From assembly GCF_900129775.1 (NCBI RefSeq), contig NZ_FQWV01000005.1, positions 124,001 through 188,000 of the forward strand: a DNA stretch of 64,000 nucleotides. Direction: 5' to 3'. The notes below the pieces were generated by a model. The model saw nothing but the letters and a program-made list of their open reading frames with translations, was not told the origin of the DNA and made no database searches. Both the position numbers and the translations under genes were made by a program. Source of the DNA: Halobaculum gomorrense. GTDB lineage: Archaea; Halobacteriota; Halobacteria; Halobacteriales; Haloferacaceae. Position 1 is the stretch's first letter. The number at the start of each line of letters is the position of its first letter. Shown piece after piece: positions 16,156 through 25,623 of this stretch.

Positions 16156-16491
16156 ATGGCCGAGTACACCGTGGAGTTCGTCGGCACCGACGAGACCATC
16201 GAGGTGTCCGACAAGCAGACCATCCTGAACGCCTGCATCGAGGAGGGCATCGCGCAGGAGTACTCCTGCCGCGTCGGGATGTGTCTGGCGTGCACCGCCG
16301 AGATCGTCGAGGGCGAGGTGGCCCAGCAGGCGGCCGTCGCCCGCGCGCTCACCGAGGAGGAGGCCGAAGACTACGCGCTCACCTGCATGGCGCGCGCGCA
16401 GTCCGACCTGAAGCTCGACCGCGGCAAGTACCCCCCGAGCATCGAGGACGACGCCGCCTCGACCGCCGGCGCGGCCGCAGACGACGACTGA
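16156..16491 (+). CDS. Plant-type [2Fe-2S] ferredoxin
   Basis: This 111-aa soluble electron carrier has cluster ligands Cys38, Cys43 and Cys46 (SCRVGMCLAC) and Cys77 (LTCMAR), the standard pattern of plant/cyanobacterial-type ferredoxins. The acidic C-terminal tail is haloadaptive. It lacks the helical N-terminal insertion of the classical Halobacterium ferredoxin, so it is one of the shorter paralogues. Its partner reductase is not in the window. Confidence 0.9.
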   Translation: MAEYTVEFVGTDETIEVSDKQTILNACIEEGIAQEYSCRVGMCLACTAEIVEGEVAQQAAVARALTEEEAEDYALTCMARAQSDLKLDRGKYPPSIEDDAASTAGAAADDD

Positions 16492-16536
16492 GTTTTCACC
16501 ACAACAGTTTCGTCGGTTGGTTCGAAACGCGATACT

Positions 16537-17607
16537 GTGGATAAAAACCGCGGGGCCAGGAGCGTTCTCGCGGCCTTGGCGGCAGCCATCCCCGGCCTGG
16601 CGATACTGCACCTGGTAGTCGACAACGACTCCCTGCTCGTCGAGGCGGCGGAGGTGTCGATACTACTCGTGTTCGCGGGCGTGTCGACGTTCGTCTCGTA
16701 TCGCGTCTCCGGCGAGCGTCTCGACGCGGCGCGTGCGAGTCGGATCGCGGGCGTGAGCCTCGGATCCGGACTCGTCGTCGGCGTGCTGTCGGCGGTGTAC
16801 GTGCTCGCGCGCTTTGCGGCCAACGAGCCGATCACGGAAGCGTGGTTCGTCCTCTCGATCGGGTGGAGCCTCGGATCGAGCGCGGGCGGTGTCGTCGGCT
16901 ACTACGTCGAGCGCGTGCGCGCCGAACGCGCCGAACAAGCCCAGTTGAGCGGACGACTCACCGTTCTCCAGCGGGTGCTCCGGCACAATATCCGCAACGA
17001 AGTGAGCGTGATCCGCGGGATCACCTCCTCTGGCGTCGAGTCGACCGACGATCCGGCGCTCGCGTCCGACTTGCGGACCGTGATCGACCACGTCAACCGC
17101 GTTCACCGACTTTCGGAGAAGGCGCAGACGCTCACCGACCTGTGGAACGTGGACGGGACCGTCGAGACGGACCTGGCCGCCGTCGTCCGCGAGGAGGTCG
17201 GTCGCTTCGGCGACACGCACCCCGAAGTCGACCTGGAGGCAACGATCCCGGATCGCGCGGTCGTCGTCGCACACCCGGCGGTGAGCGTGGCCGTTCGGGA
17301 GGCGCTCGATAACGCCGTCACCCACAACGACGATGACATCTCGATTTCCGTGTCCGTCGTCAACGACGGGGCCCAGACGACCGTCGAACTCGTCGATGAC
17401 GGGACGAGCGTTCCGCGCGAAGAGATCGAAGCGATCGAAGCGTTACACGAGTCTCCGCTCAGACATGTCACCGGCCTCGGACTGTGGGTGATGTACTGGG
17501 TGATGGACCTCTCTGGCGGGAGTCTGGACATCGAAAACCGCGACGCGTGCGGCGTTCGGGTGCGGATGCGGTTCCGCTCGGTGGGGCGCGACGCCGAGAC
17601 GGCTTGA
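16537..17607 (+). CDS. Membrane sensor histidine kinase
   Basis: This 356-aa protein has four hydrophobic segments in the first 125 residues, a short coiled linker (YYVERVRAERAEQAQL), then a DHp helix with phosphoacceptor His150 (LRHNIRNEV) and an ATPase domain (N box REALDNAVTHN, G box TGLGLWVMYW). The GTG start fits because the first membrane helix follows at once; no ATG lies nearby in frame. No extracytoplasmic sensor domain is evident, so the membrane bundle itself probably senses. The response regulator is not adjacent. The arrangement is typical of haloarchaeal orphan kinases. Confidence 0.85.
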   Translation: MDKNRGARSVLAALAAAIPGLAILHLVVDNDSLLVEAAEVSILLVFAGVSTFVSYRVSGERLDAARASRIAGVSLGSGLVVGVLSAVYVLARFAANEPITEAWFVLSIGWSLGSSAGGVVGYYVERVRAERAEQAQLSGRLTVLQRVLRHNIRNEVSVIRGITSSGVESTDDPALASDLRTVIDHVNRVHRLSEKAQTLTDLWNVDGTVETDLAAVVREEVGRFGDTHPEVDLEATIPDRAVVVAHPAVSVAVREALDNAVTHNDDDISISVSVVNDGAQTTVELVDDGTSVPREEIEAIEALHESPLRHVTGLGLWVMYWVMDLSGGSLDIENRDACGVRVRMRFRSVGRDAETA

Positions 17608-17648
17608 CCAGCGCCGGAGCGGAGAAGCCTCACTCGACTGCCGTCCCG

Positions 17649-17730
17649 TCACCGGTGCGCGTCCATCCACTCGACCGCGAAGTCGACGAGCGGCCGAATC
17701 CGGCGCCCCGACCGCTCGGTCAGATGTCCC
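17649..17730 (-). pseudogene. Possible C-terminal remnant of a winged-helix regulator
   Basis: On the minus strand a short frame reads LTERSGRRIRPLVDFAVEWMDAHR-stop (split here as LTERSGRRIRPLVDFAVEW plus MDAHR), resembling the C-terminal helix of HxlR/MarR-type regulators. No upstream body of the gene exists; the frame is broken within a duplicated CGACCGCTCGGTC segment. Treat it as a faint fossil. Confidence 0.3.
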
Positions 17731-17753
17731 CTCCTCGACCGCTCGGTCCCCCC

Positions 17754-18992
17754 CTACCCGACCGCGCAGTTGTTCGGCCCCAACTCGGCCTCGAACGCCT
17801 CCTCGTCGTCCATCGACTCGACCCCGAGGTTCGTTGCGAGGATCCGCTCGATGTTGGCCGGGCGCGACGGGAGCGACGACGCGACGCGGTCGACGAACGC
17901 CGCCCGGTCGAGTCCGAGCACGTCGAGGTCACGAAGCGCCGACAACGGCGCGGCGTAGGCGTCGCCGCGAGCGTCGGCGAGGTCGGCGAAGTGTCCCGGG
18001 GCGACGACGGTGTCGTCGGGGAGCGCTAGCAGGCGGTCGTGCAGCGTCTCGTACGCCCGCTCGGCGAGAGATCGCGCGCCGTCGTCGCCAGCCTCCAAGT
18101 CCGGCCGGCCGACGCTCCGGAGGAACAGCGCGTCGCCGGTGAACAGCACGTCGCCGGCGGCGGGATCGTCGCGGTGGAGGCGCAGGCAGGTCGACTCGCT
18201 CGTGTGCCCCGGGGCGTGGATCGCCGACACCTCGGCGTCGCCGACTCGGAGCGCGTCGCCGTCGGCCAGCAGCGTCGCCTCGAACGCGAGGCCGCGCTCG
18301 GTCGCGCCCGCCGGGAGCACCGCCTCGGCGTCGCCGCCGGTCGCCTCCCGAACCGCGCGGACGCCGCTGACGTGATCGGCGTGGACGTGGGTGTCGACGG
18401 CGTACCCGAGCCTCCCGCCCGACTCGGCCGCGTCGGCGACGTAGCGCTCCGCGAACGCGCGCAGCGGGTCGACGACGAGCGCCTCGCGGGCGTCGCGATC
18501 CGTGCCCTCGCGGCCGTTCTCCCCGCCCGCGACGACGAGGTACGCGAGACAGCCCGAGGAGGGGCGCTGGTACTGGATCACGGTCAGGCCGTCCCGCTTG
18601 ACGAGCGGCTCAGCGAGGTACGTCTCGGCCCACGCGTCCATGCCCCCCGCGAGGTTCACCGCGTCGACGCCGGCGGCGGCGAGCGTCGTCGCGACCTCGG
18701 CGCTCGCCCGTCCGCGGCCGCAGACGACGACGATCGGCTCCCGGAGGTCGTCGGGCAGCGGCGCGGTCGGCTCGCCCCGGGCGTTCGCGGCGACGAACCG
18801 GACGTGCGGGACGTGTCGGGCGGTCACGCTCGCGCCGTCGACGCGCCACGCCTCGTACTCGGGGCGGTCGCGTACGTCCAGCACGGACACCGGTTCTCCG
18901 TCGCGCAGCAGGCGCGCGAGCGCGGCCGGTCCGAGCTTGCCACCGGGGTCGCCGCCGAGCGAGCCCGCGTCGGCCGGGTCGGTGTCGCTCAC
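17754..18992 (-). CDS. Rhodanese - metallo-beta-lactamase fusion hydrolase
   Basis: In this 412-aa protein the N-terminal third is a rhodanese domain (SVLDVRDRPEYEAW; active-site loop VVVCGRGRASAEV with Cys), followed by an MBL-fold domain with the iron/zinc motif DTHVHADHVSG, a further GHTSEST and the late GH of VVAPGHFADL. MBL/rhodanese fusions of this type include persulfide dioxygenases that oxidise glutathione- or CoA-bound persulfides, so sulfide detoxification is plausible. The domain order (rhodanese first) differs from the commoner order. It overlaps no neighbour and precedes an ASCH protein on the same strand. Confidence 0.82.
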   Translation of the reverse strand: MSDTDPADAGSLGGDPGGKLGPAALARLLRDGEPVSVLDVRDRPEYEAWRVDGASVTARHVPHVRFVAANARGEPTAPLPDDLREPIVVVCGRGRASAEVATTLAAAGVDAVNLAGGMDAWAETYLAEPLVKRDGLTVIQYQRPSSGCLAYLVVAGGENGREGTDRDAREALVVDPLRAFAERYVADAAESGGRLGYAVDTHVHADHVSGVRAVREATGGDAEAVLPAGATERGLAFEATLLADGDALRVGDAEVSAIHAPGHTSESTCLRLHRDDPAAGDVLFTGDALFLRSVGRPDLEAGDDGARSLAERAYETLHDRLLALPDDTVVAPGHFADLADARGDAYAAPLSALRDLDVLGLDRAAFVDRVASSLPSRPANIERILATNLGVESMDDEEAFEAELGPNNCAVG

Positions 18993-19001
18993 GGCCCCGC
19001 C

Positions 19002-19316
19002 TCACTCCCGCGGCTCGAACGCGTGTTTCACGACCTCGCTGTCGTCATCCCACTCGAACTCCTCGTGGACGCGGGCGAGCCGGTCCCTGTACGCGTCCAG
19101 ATCCTCGGAGCCTTCGGCGCGCGCGTCCGCGTCCGTGAGGTCGCCGAGGGTTCGGTGTTCGATCGCGGTCACCTCGAACGTCGTCCCGTCGATCTCGAAG
19201 GTGTCGCCCTCCTCGGCGTAGGCGTGCCCGCGGTGGAGTTGGGTGACCTCGCCCTCCGCGGCCATCCGCTGGACGTGTCCGTTCGGCAGGATCGCAGACG
19301 CGTCGATGTGAGCCAT
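19002..19316 (-). CDS. ASCH-domain protein
   Basis: A 104-aa protein has the beta-barrel pattern of ASCH/PUA-like domains: GEVTQLHRGHAYAEEGDTFEIDGTTFEV (binding groove strands) and later DLTDADARAEG, a widespread signature of the family. ASCH proteins are thought to bind RNA or modified nucleosides; some are amidohydrolases. It ends 9 bp before the start of the rhodanese/MBL gene, so the two are co-transcribed. It is divergent from the rubrerythrin-like gene. Confidence 0.75.
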   Translation of the reverse strand: MAHIDASAILPNGHVQRMAAEGEVTQLHRGHAYAEEGDTFEIDGTTFEVTAIEHRTLGDLTDADARAEGSEDLDAYRDRLARVHEEFEWDDDSEVVKHAFEPRE

Positions 19317-19375
19317 GGGGAACTGTTGGTGTCGACCGGGGGAAACGTTAACGCCGCGCTCGGCGACCGATCGCT

Positions 19376-20062
19376 ATGAACCCGGACGCCGAGTCCCTTC
19401 GCGAGACGGTCGAATCGGCGAAGGCCACCGAGTTGGAGCGGCTGGGCTCGAACAAACTGCTCGTCGCGCTCACCGACGCGACGCTCGACCCGGCCGCCGT
19501 GCTGCGGGCGGCTGCCGACTCCGAGCACGCCGCCCACACCACCTTCGCCGGGTGGGCGGCCGACGCACGCGACGGTGATGCGCGTGACGAAGATGCACGC
19601 GACGGCGCCGACGCCGACGCCGCGGCGCTGTTCGAGTGGCTCGCCGAGCGCGAGCGCGACCACCGCGAGCGCGTGCTCGACTCGCTTTCGGCGATGGGCG
19701 AGGATCACGACCCGGCCGACGGCGGCACGATGCACGAGTACCTCCGGGCGCGCGACGACGCAGTCGAGCGCGTCGCCGCCGGCGCCGTGGGCCGGGGGCT
19801 CGTCAGCGACCGGACGCACCTCCAGATCGTCTCCTTTTTGGTCAACGAGGGCGATGAGGCGCGCGCGGACCTGTTTCGCGACCTCCGGGCGGAGACCGAG
19901 GCGGAACTGGAGCGGGGACTGGCGCTTTTGGACGAGCGCTGTGACGCCGACGGCGACTGGGAGCGCGCGCGGATGGTCGCCGAGTACGTCGTGCAGATCG
20001 CCTACGACGACTACGCAGACGCCCTGGAGGGGATGGGGATCGACGTGAAGCCGGTGTGTTGA
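19376..20062 (+). CDS. Rubrerythrin/ferritin-like family protein
   Basis: This 228-aa, highly acidic, largely helical protein includes ADSEHAAHTTFAGW and LAERERDHRERVLDSL, giving ExxH pairs that could coordinate a di-iron centre, and VNEGDEARADLFRDL. Haloarchaeal homologues are annotated as rubrerythrin-family proteins. The C-terminal rubredoxin domain of true rubrerythrins is absent, so peroxidase activity is uncertain. A tandem acidic repeat (DARDGDARDEDARDGAD) interrupts the helices. It is a single-gene unit divergent from the ASCH gene. Confidence 0.65.
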   Translation: MNPDAESLRETVESAKATELERLGSNKLLVALTDATLDPAAVLRAAADSEHAAHTTFAGWAADARDGDARDEDARDGADADAAALFEWLAERERDHRERVLDSLSAMGEDHDPADGGTMHEYLRARDDAVERVAAGAVGRGLVSDRTHLQIVSFLVNEGDEARADLFRDLRAETEAELERGLALLDERCDADGDWERARMVAEYVVQIAYDDYADALEGMGIDVKPVC

Positions 20063-20188
20063 TCGCGACACCGTTACGATTCTCGAAACCGCGCCGCGGC
20101 CGCGGTACATCCCCGTGCAAAACCGCACGACTGCGACCCGATCGGCGAGCCGAGCGATTGAAGGGACGCGCCGACGGCGTATTCGGTG

Positions 20189-21127
20189 ATGCGTCACGAC
20201 CACCTCCTCTCGGCGGGCCAGCTCACCCGGGGGGACATCGAGGCCGTCCTGGACCGCGCGGCCGACCTCGCCGACGACCCGGGAGCCGTCGGCGAGCGCC
20301 ACGCCGACCGCCTGCTCGCGCTGTGTTTCTTCGAGCCGAGCACGCGCACGAAGATGTCGTTCGACACCGCCATGAAGCGCCTCGGCGGCGACACCGTCGA
20401 CATGGGACCCGTCGAGTCATCGTCGGTCAAGAAGGGGGAGTCGCTGGCCGACACCGTCCGCGTCATCGAGGGGTACGCCGACGGGATCGTGTTGCGCCAC
20501 CCCAGCGAGGGCGCCGCGAAGCTCGCCTCGCAGTTCGTCGACGTGCCCGTCGTCAACGCGGGCGACGGCGCCGGACAACACCCCAGCCAGACCCTGCTCG
20601 ACTTGTACACGATGCGCGAGCGCGCCGGGCTCGACGACCTGACGGTCGGGATCATGGGCGACCTGAAGTACGGTCGGACGGTCCACTCGCTGGCGTCGGC
20701 GCTCACCAACTTCGACGCGCGGATGCACTTCATCAGCCCCGAGTCGCTGCGACTCCCGCACGGGGTCCAGTTCGACCTCCACGACGCCGGCGCGCGGCTC
20801 AGGGAGCACACCGACCTCGACGACGTGCTCAGTGAGTTGGACGTGCTGTACGTCACGCGCATCCAGCGTGAGCGTTTCCCCGACGAGAACGAGTACCAGC
20901 AGGTCGCCGGCGAGTACCAGATCGACGCCGGAACGCTGGAGCGTGCGCGCGACGACCTCACAGTGATGCACCCGCTCCCGCGCGTCGACGAGATCGCCCC
21001 CGACGTGGACGCGACCGACCACGCCGCGTACTTCGCGCAGGCGCACAACGGCGTCCCGGTCCGCATGGCGCTGTTGGACGAGCTCCTCGGCGGGGACGCC
21101 GCGACCGACGGAGGTGCGGGCCGGTGA
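20189..21127 (+). CDS. pyrB: Aspartate carbamoyltransferase catalytic subunit
   Basis: This 312-aa enzyme makes carbamoyl-aspartate, the second step of de novo pyrimidine synthesis. Carbamoyl-phosphate is bound by [12 protein letters not shown] (residues about 48-59), the 80s loop [21 protein letters not shown], and the aspartate-binding [10 protein letters not shown] near the end. A GTG sits directly before the ATG; the ATG is chosen. The final TGA overlaps the pyrI start, so the two subunits are coupled. Confidence 0.95.
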   Translation: MRHDHLLSAGQLTRGDIEAVLDRAADLADDPGAVGERHADRLLALCFFEPSTRTKMSFDTAMKRLGGDTVDMGPVESSSVKKGESLADTVRVIEGYADGIVLRHPSEGAAKLASQFVDVPVVNAGDGAGQHPSQTLLDLYTMRERAGLDDLTVGIMGDLKYGRTVHSLASALTNFDARMHFISPESLRLPHGVQFDLHDAGARLREHTDLDDVLSELDVLYVTRIQRERFPDENEYQQVAGEYQIDAGTLERARDDLTVMHPLPRVDEIAPDVDATDHAAYFAQAHNGVPVRMALLDELLGGDAATDGGAGR

Positions 21128-21591
21128 GCGACCCGGAGCGGGAACTCCGCGTCTCGAAGATCCGCAACGGGACCGTCATCGACCACATCTCCGGCGGCCA
21201 GGCGCTCAACGTCCTCGCGATCCTCGGAATCGACGGCAGCGAGGGCGTCGGCGTCTCCATCGGGATGAACGTCCCCTCGGACAAGCTCGGGACGAAGGAT
21301 GTCCTGAAGGTGGAGGACCGCGAGCTGAGCCAGGGCGAGGTCGACGTGCTCTCGCTGCTCGCGCCGGAGGCGACGGTCAACATCGTCCGGGAGTTTGAGG
21401 TCGTCGAGAAGAAGCGCGTCGAGCGACCCGAGCGCGTCGTCGGCCTGCTCACCTGCCCGAACCACAACTGCATCACGAACCAGGACGAGCCCGTCGAATC
21501 CGCCTTCGAGGTCGTCGACGACGGTGTCCGCTGCGAGTTCTGCGGGGAGATCGTCCGTGAGGACATCGGCGACCACCTGGCGGTTCACTGA
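21124..21591 (+). CDS. pyrI: Aspartate carbamoyltransferase regulatory subunit
   Basis: This 155-aa subunit binds nucleotide effectors and controls PyrB allosterically. The N-terminal allosteric domain ([16 protein letters not shown]) is followed by a zinc domain with CPNHNC and CEFCG, four cysteines holding one zinc at the contact with the catalytic chain. The GTG start overlaps the pyrB stop (GTGA), which favours equal synthesis of the subunits. Confidence 0.95.
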   Translation: MSDPERELRVSKIRNGTVIDHISGGQALNVLAILGIDGSEGVGVSIGMNVPSDKLGTKDVLKVEDRELSQGEVDVLSLLAPEATVNIVREFEVVEKKRVERPERVVGLLTCPNHNCITNQDEPVESAFEVVDDGVRCEFCGEIVREDIGDHLAVH

Positions 21592-21698
21592 CGCCGACGA
21601 CCGCCGCCGACGCCCGCCGGCCGCGCGTTCCGTTCCGATCCCGTCCGTATCCGTCCGTATCGACCCGCGTTCCGAGCCCGCGAGCGCGACCCGTCGTC

Positions 21699-21733
21699 AA
21701 GTATATTAACTGGTTGTATTACTAGGTAGTCAC
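21699..21733 (+). promoter_or_regulatory. thiC promoter with imperfect direct repeats
   Basis: AAGTATATTAA (21699-21709) is a strong TATA box about 30 bp before the thiC ATG. Between them lie ACTGGTTGT and ACTAGGTAGT, an imperfect direct repeat that could bind a regulator. No thi-box riboswitch fits in this short leader. Confidence 0.5.
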
Positions 21734-23206
21734 ATGCCACGAACGCAGCTCGAACGGGCGCGGGCCGGCGAGACGACGCCGTCGATGGAGCGCGTCGCCG
21801 AACGGGAGAACCGAGAGGCCGAAGCGGTCCGAGCGGCCGTCGCCGACGGGGAGGCGGTGATCCCCACGAACCACGCACACGAGGCGCTCGACCCGATGGT
21901 GATCGGCGCGGACTTTGCGACGAAGGTGAACGCGAACATCGGCGCGAGCGAGGACGCGAGCGACCCGGCCGGCGAGTTGGAGAAGCTCCACACCGCGGTC
22001 CATCACGGCGCGGACACGGTGATGGACCTGTCGACGGGCGGTCCGCTCGCGGAGATCCGCGGGTCGATCCTCGACCACTCGCCGGTGCCGGTCGGGACCG
22101 TGCCGATCTACGAGGCGGTGGTGCGGGCGGGCTCGCCCGAGGCGCTCACGACCGACCTCCTGCTCGAGGTGATCAGCGAACAGGCCGCACAGGGCGTCGA
22201 CTACATGACGATCCACGCGGGCGTACTGATGGAACACCTCCCCCTCACCGACGGCCGGGTCACGGGGATCGTCTCCCGGGGCGGGTCGATCCTCGCGGAG
22301 TGGATGGAGGCACACGGCGAGCAGAACCCGCTGTACGTCGCCTTCGACGAGATCTGTGCGGTCCTCCGCGAGCACGACGTGACGATCTCCCTTGGCGACG
22401 GGCTCCGACCCGGGAGCGTCGCCGACGCCTCCGACGCCGCGCAGTTCGCCGAGCTGGAGACACTCGGAGCACTGACCGACCGGGCACAGTCGGCGGGGGT
22501 GCAGGTCATGGTCGAGGGGCCGGGGCACGTCCCGCTGGACCAGGTGGCCGCGAACGTCAAGCGACAGCGCGAGGTGTGCGACGGCGCGCCCTTCTACGTG
22601 CTGGGACCTCTCGTCACAGACATCGCCCCGGGGTACGACCACATCACCTCGGCCATCGGCGCGACCGAGGCGGCCCGCGCGGGCGCCGCGATGCTGTGTT
22701 ACGTGACGCCCAAGGAGCACCTCGGCCTCCCCGACGCGGACGACGTCCGCGACGGACTGGCCGCCTACCGTATCGCCGCGCACGCGGCCGACGTGGCGAA
22801 CGGGCTCCCCGGCGCGCGCGACTGGGACGACGCCCTCTCGGCGGCCCGCTACGAGTTCGACTGGCGGCGACAGTTCGACCTCGCGCTCGACCCCGAGCGC
22901 GCGCGTGACTTCCACGATCAGACGCTTCCGGGCGACAACTACAAGGAGGCGCGTTTCTGCTCGATGTGCGGCGCCGAGTTCTGCTCGATGCGGATCGACC
23001 AGGACGCCCGCGAGCGCGACGGCGGGATGGAGCGGACCGACCACGAGGTCGACCTGGCCGCCTCGCCGGCGGCCGCGACGAACCTCCCGCCAGCGGGCAC
23101 CCACGACACGAGCCGCACGCCCGCATGGCCGCCCGACGGCGCGGACTCCGACGACGCCGATCGGTCGGCGGGCCCGGTCGACGAACGGCCTGAGGCCGAC
23201 GACTGA
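21734..23206 (+). CDS. thiC: Phosphomethylpyrimidine synthase
   Basis: This 490-aa radical-SAM-like enzyme rearranges aminoimidazole ribotide to HMP-phosphate in thiamine synthesis. Diagnostic blocks are [57 protein letters not shown], and the C-terminal cluster site CSMCGAEFC. The start is fixed by the TATA box 30 bp upstream. A disordered, proline-rich acidic tail of about 60 residues follows the cluster, longer than in bacterial ThiC. Confidence 0.96.
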   Translation: MPRTQLERARAGETTPSMERVAERENREAEAVRAAVADGEAVIPTNHAHEALDPMVIGADFATKVNANIGASEDASDPAGELEKLHTAVHHGADTVMDLSTGGPLAEIRGSILDHSPVPVGTVPIYEAVVRAGSPEALTTDLLLEVISEQAAQGVDYMTIHAGVLMEHLPLTDGRVTGIVSRGGSILAEWMEAHGEQNPLYVAFDEICAVLREHDVTISLGDGLRPGSVADASDAAQFAELETLGALTDRAQSAGVQVMVEGPGHVPLDQVAANVKRQREVCDGAPFYVLGPLVTDIAPGYDHITSAIGATEAARAGAAMLCYVTPKEHLGLPDADDVRDGLAAYRIAAHAADVANGLPGARDWDDALSAARYEFDWRRQFDLALDPERARDFHDQTLPGDNYKEARFCSMCGAEFCSMRIDQDARERDGGMERTDHEVDLAASPAAATNLPPAGTHDTSRTPAWPPDGADSDDADRSAGPVDERPEADD

Positions 23207-23344
23207 CCGACCACCTCGACACCGTCCGGGGACACGCGGTCGGGAGGACACGCCGGCATGGCCATCCGGGGAGGCGCTCGGACCGTGAGCCGCCGCGGTG
23301 TCGCATCGAAAACCACTATCCCGGTCGGGCCGCCACTGTGGCCC

Positions 23345-24175
23345 ATGGACCCGATCGACACGCTCCGCCGCCCGGAGTACACCGGCGAAAACCGGTGCGC
23401 GCCGTGTACCGCTGTCAACGCAGCCGCCGTCGCCGTCGCCGCCGCGGTCGCCGGGGCCCGGCGCCGCTCGCTCGCCGTCCCCGTGCTCGCGGTCGGCGCC
23501 GCGCTCATCTACCTCCGGGGGTACGTCGTCCCCGGGACGCCCGAGTTCGCCCCGAAGCTCGTCCGGTCGCTTGGATTAGAGGATCAGTTCCGGCACGTCG
23601 CCGCCGACGGCGAGTCGGAGCGGCAGCGCGAGTCCGACGACCTCGTCACCGACACCGACCCGCAGGAGCTGCTCGGCGCGATGTTCCACCACGGCGTGCT
23701 CGAGGAGGGCGAGAGGGACGACGACGCGCTGTACCTCTCCGAGGCGTTCGAGACCGCCTGGCGCGAGGAGCTGGCCGACCTGCGCGCGGCCGACTCCGGA
23801 GACTTGGTCGCTGCGACCGCCGAGGTCGTCCCCTTCGAGGCGGAGGGCGAGCGCAGGTACGGCGGCGTCTCCGTCGAGGGCGAGGAGGGCGTCGTCTGGC
23901 TCCGGCCGACGAACGCTACGGGCGACGTGGCCGCGGTGCGCGCGATGGAGCGCGTCGGGGTGCCGGAGTCGCTGCGAGCGCCCGCGACGACACCGCTGCG
24001 GCTGTTCACGCCGGAGTGTCCCGCCTGCGGCGGCGACCTCGAGGAGCGCACCGTCGACGACGGCTGCTGCGGCGGGACGATGGGAATCGAGGACACGCCG
24101 ACTCGCGACGTGCTCGCCTGTGTCGACTGCGAGGCGGAGGTGCACGTCTTCGACGGCGACGAGGAAGCGGCGTGA
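23345..24175 (+). CDS. Membrane protein with C-terminal zinc-binding cysteines
   Basis: This 276-aa haloarchaeal protein of unknown function has two adjacent hydrophobic segments (about residues 20-65) and a preceding CAPC, so the N-terminus is a short membrane anchor. The remainder is an acidic cytoplasmic domain ending in three cysteine clusters: CPACGG, DGCCGG and CVDCEAEV, likely one or two zinc sites. I start at ATG 23345 (MDPIDTLRRPEYTG) because the upstream extension has non-haloarchaeal composition. It stands alone downstream of thiC with no sign of co-transcription. Confidence 0.7.
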   Translation: MDPIDTLRRPEYTGENRCAPCTAVNAAAVAVAAAVAGARRRSLAVPVLAVGAALIYLRGYVVPGTPEFAPKLVRSLGLEDQFRHVAADGESERQRESDDLVTDTDPQELLGAMFHHGVLEEGERDDDALYLSEAFETAWREELADLRAADSGDLVAATAEVVPFEAEGERRYGGVSVEGEEGVVWLRPTNATGDVAAVRAMERVGVPESLRAPATTPLRLFTPECPACGGDLEERTVDDGCCGGTMGIEDTPTRDVLACVDCEAEVHVFDGDEEAA

Positions 24176-24271
24176 CCGGTGACGGCGGTTCGTGGACCCG
24201 GGGTCCGGTCGCCCGGCTCGCGCCCCGGCGATGGCGGAAACGATTAGTGCCCGCCGCCTGAAACATCGGGT

Positions 24272-24382
24272 ATGTCCGGCAAATCCAAAATCGTCGTGCT
24301 GTTCGGTGTCGTCGTCCTCCTGTACGTCCTGTTCAGTTCCAACACCGAAGCCGTCGAAGTCGAAGTCGAAAGCGAGGACTGA
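24272..24382 (+). CDS. Small single-span membrane protein (36 aa)
   Basis: The frame encodes MSGKSKIVVLFGVVVLLYV followed by LFSSNTEAVEVEVESED: a basic tip, one transmembrane helix and an acidic tail. GATTAGTG about 27 bp upstream could serve as a TATA element for a leaderless transcript. No family is recognised. Such mini-proteins are conserved among haloarchaea; this one is short enough to escape automatic gene calling. Confidence 0.6.
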   Translation: MSGKSKIVVLFGVVVLLYVLFSSNTEAVEVEVESED

Positions 24383-24463
24383 ACGCGACCCGCTCGAGGC
24401 CCGCCCCGTCGCGGCGACCCCGTCTTCCGAAACACGTACCCTCGCGAGTGGCCAAGCAGGGGT

Positions 24464-25327
24464 ATGACCGCGTACGGCGTCGTCACCCGCAACGCCGAGG
24501 AGACGGAGTGGCCCGATTTCGACCTCGCCTTCTACGAGGTGAAAGACGTGACAGGTCGCTCGGCCGAGCCGATCGAGACGGCCGTGAACATGGTGTCGTG
24601 CTTCGGGGACAACGCCGCCGCGGAGGCGAACCCCGACCTCGTCCCCGTCGACGCAGAGGGTCGGCCGGCGACCCGCGATCGGACGTACTTCGACTGGGCG
24701 TACATCTGTCCGACCCACGAGGAGTACCGCCGCGGCCTGCTGGAGATCGTCGAGGACTGCGCGGCCGTCAACGGCGACGTGCGGCTCGACGACGTTGGCT
24801 TCCCCCGGGAAGGCTTCTGTCGCTGCGACCGCTGCGAGCGGCAGTTCGCGCGCAGCGACCACGACGAGTGGGCCGACTGGCGCGCCGAGGTGATCACCGG
24901 GTTCGTCGCCGAGGCGACCGAGCGGATCCCCGGGCGCGCGTATCTCACGCTGTACCCCGACCCGTACCCGGGACACCTGTCCGACCGCGCGGGGCTCGAT
25001 CTGGACGCGCTGGCCGACCACGTCGACGAGTTCGTCGTCCCGCTGTACGACACAAACTACGGGACGACGTACTGGCTGGAGACGATCGCGAAGGGGTTCC
25101 GGAGCCGGCTCTCGGGGCTGGACGTGGACTTCTCCGTCGAACTGTACGCGGTGAATGTCGACATCGACGCGCTGAATCACGCCGCGGAGGTCGCCGCCGA
25201 GTACGGGACGGACGTGTTCTTCGGCTACGACGCGAGCCAGGCCGTGGCGGCGCTGCGGCGGATGAAGGCGGACGAGCGAGACGGTCGGAGCTACGGGGAC
25301 GGCGAGTCCGACTCCGGCACCGAGTAG
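24464..25327 (+). CDS. Conserved haloarchaeal protein, likely TIM-barrel
   Basis: This 287-aa soluble protein has alternating strand/helix segments and acidic residues at strand ends (DDVGFPREG, VVPLYDTNYG, LYAVNVD, FFGYDAS), which suggests a glycoside-hydrolase-like barrel. A CRCDRCERQF cysteine cluster in the middle may bind metal. No named family is recognised from sequence alone, and no catalytic pair can be assigned. It is monocistronic, with a short spacer to an oppositely oriented small membrane gene. Confidence 0.6.
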   Translation: MTAYGVVTRNAEETEWPDFDLAFYEVKDVTGRSAEPIETAVNMVSCFGDNAAAEANPDLVPVDAEGRPATRDRTYFDWAYICPTHEEYRRGLLEIVEDCAAVNGDVRLDDVGFPREGFCRCDRCERQFARSDHDEWADWRAEVITGFVAEATERIPGRAYLTLYPDPYPGHLSDRAGLDLDALADHVDEFVVPLYDTNYGTTYWLETIAKGFRSRLSGLDVDFSVELYAVNVDIDALNHAAEVAAEYGTDVFFGYDASQAVAALRRMKADERDGRSYGDGESDSGTE

Positions 25328-25336
25328 CTGGAATCG

Positions 25337-25462
25337 CTACGACAACGGCCCGTAGGCGAACGCCCAGATCACGACGATCGTCAGTAGGAAGACGAAGCCG
25401 GCGACGCCGGCCAGCACGAACAGCATCCCGCCGGTCTCCGTCTTCTGCTCCTGGTCAGCCAT
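25337..25462 (-). CDS. Small membrane protein (41 aa)
   Basis: Starting at the ATG at 25462, MADQEQKTETGG is followed by one long hydrophobic helix and the ending AFAYGPLS. The longer upstream reading is basic and unlike a haloarchaeal protein, so the short start is preferred. No family or function is recognised. It is convergent with the preceding hypothetical gene. Confidence 0.55.
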   Translation of the reverse strand: MADQEQKTETGGMLFVLAGVAGFVFLLTIVVIWAFAYGPLS

Positions 25463-25623
25463 ACGGGATCGAGGGGCTGCGGGCACATAGGTGGCGCGCC
25501 GAGCCGGTCGTACGCTTCGAGTCCGAACGCTCGTCACGTCCCCCAGCCCTGTCGCCGGCGACCCGTCGCATCAGTATTCGCGTCGCGAGTGAATCTTTTC
25601 ACCCGGGCTCTCCTACCCCAGGT

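Noticed and set aside
21592-21733. TPP riboswitch upstream of thiC
   Set aside because: Leader after the TATA box is only a few bases; no thi-box stems seen.
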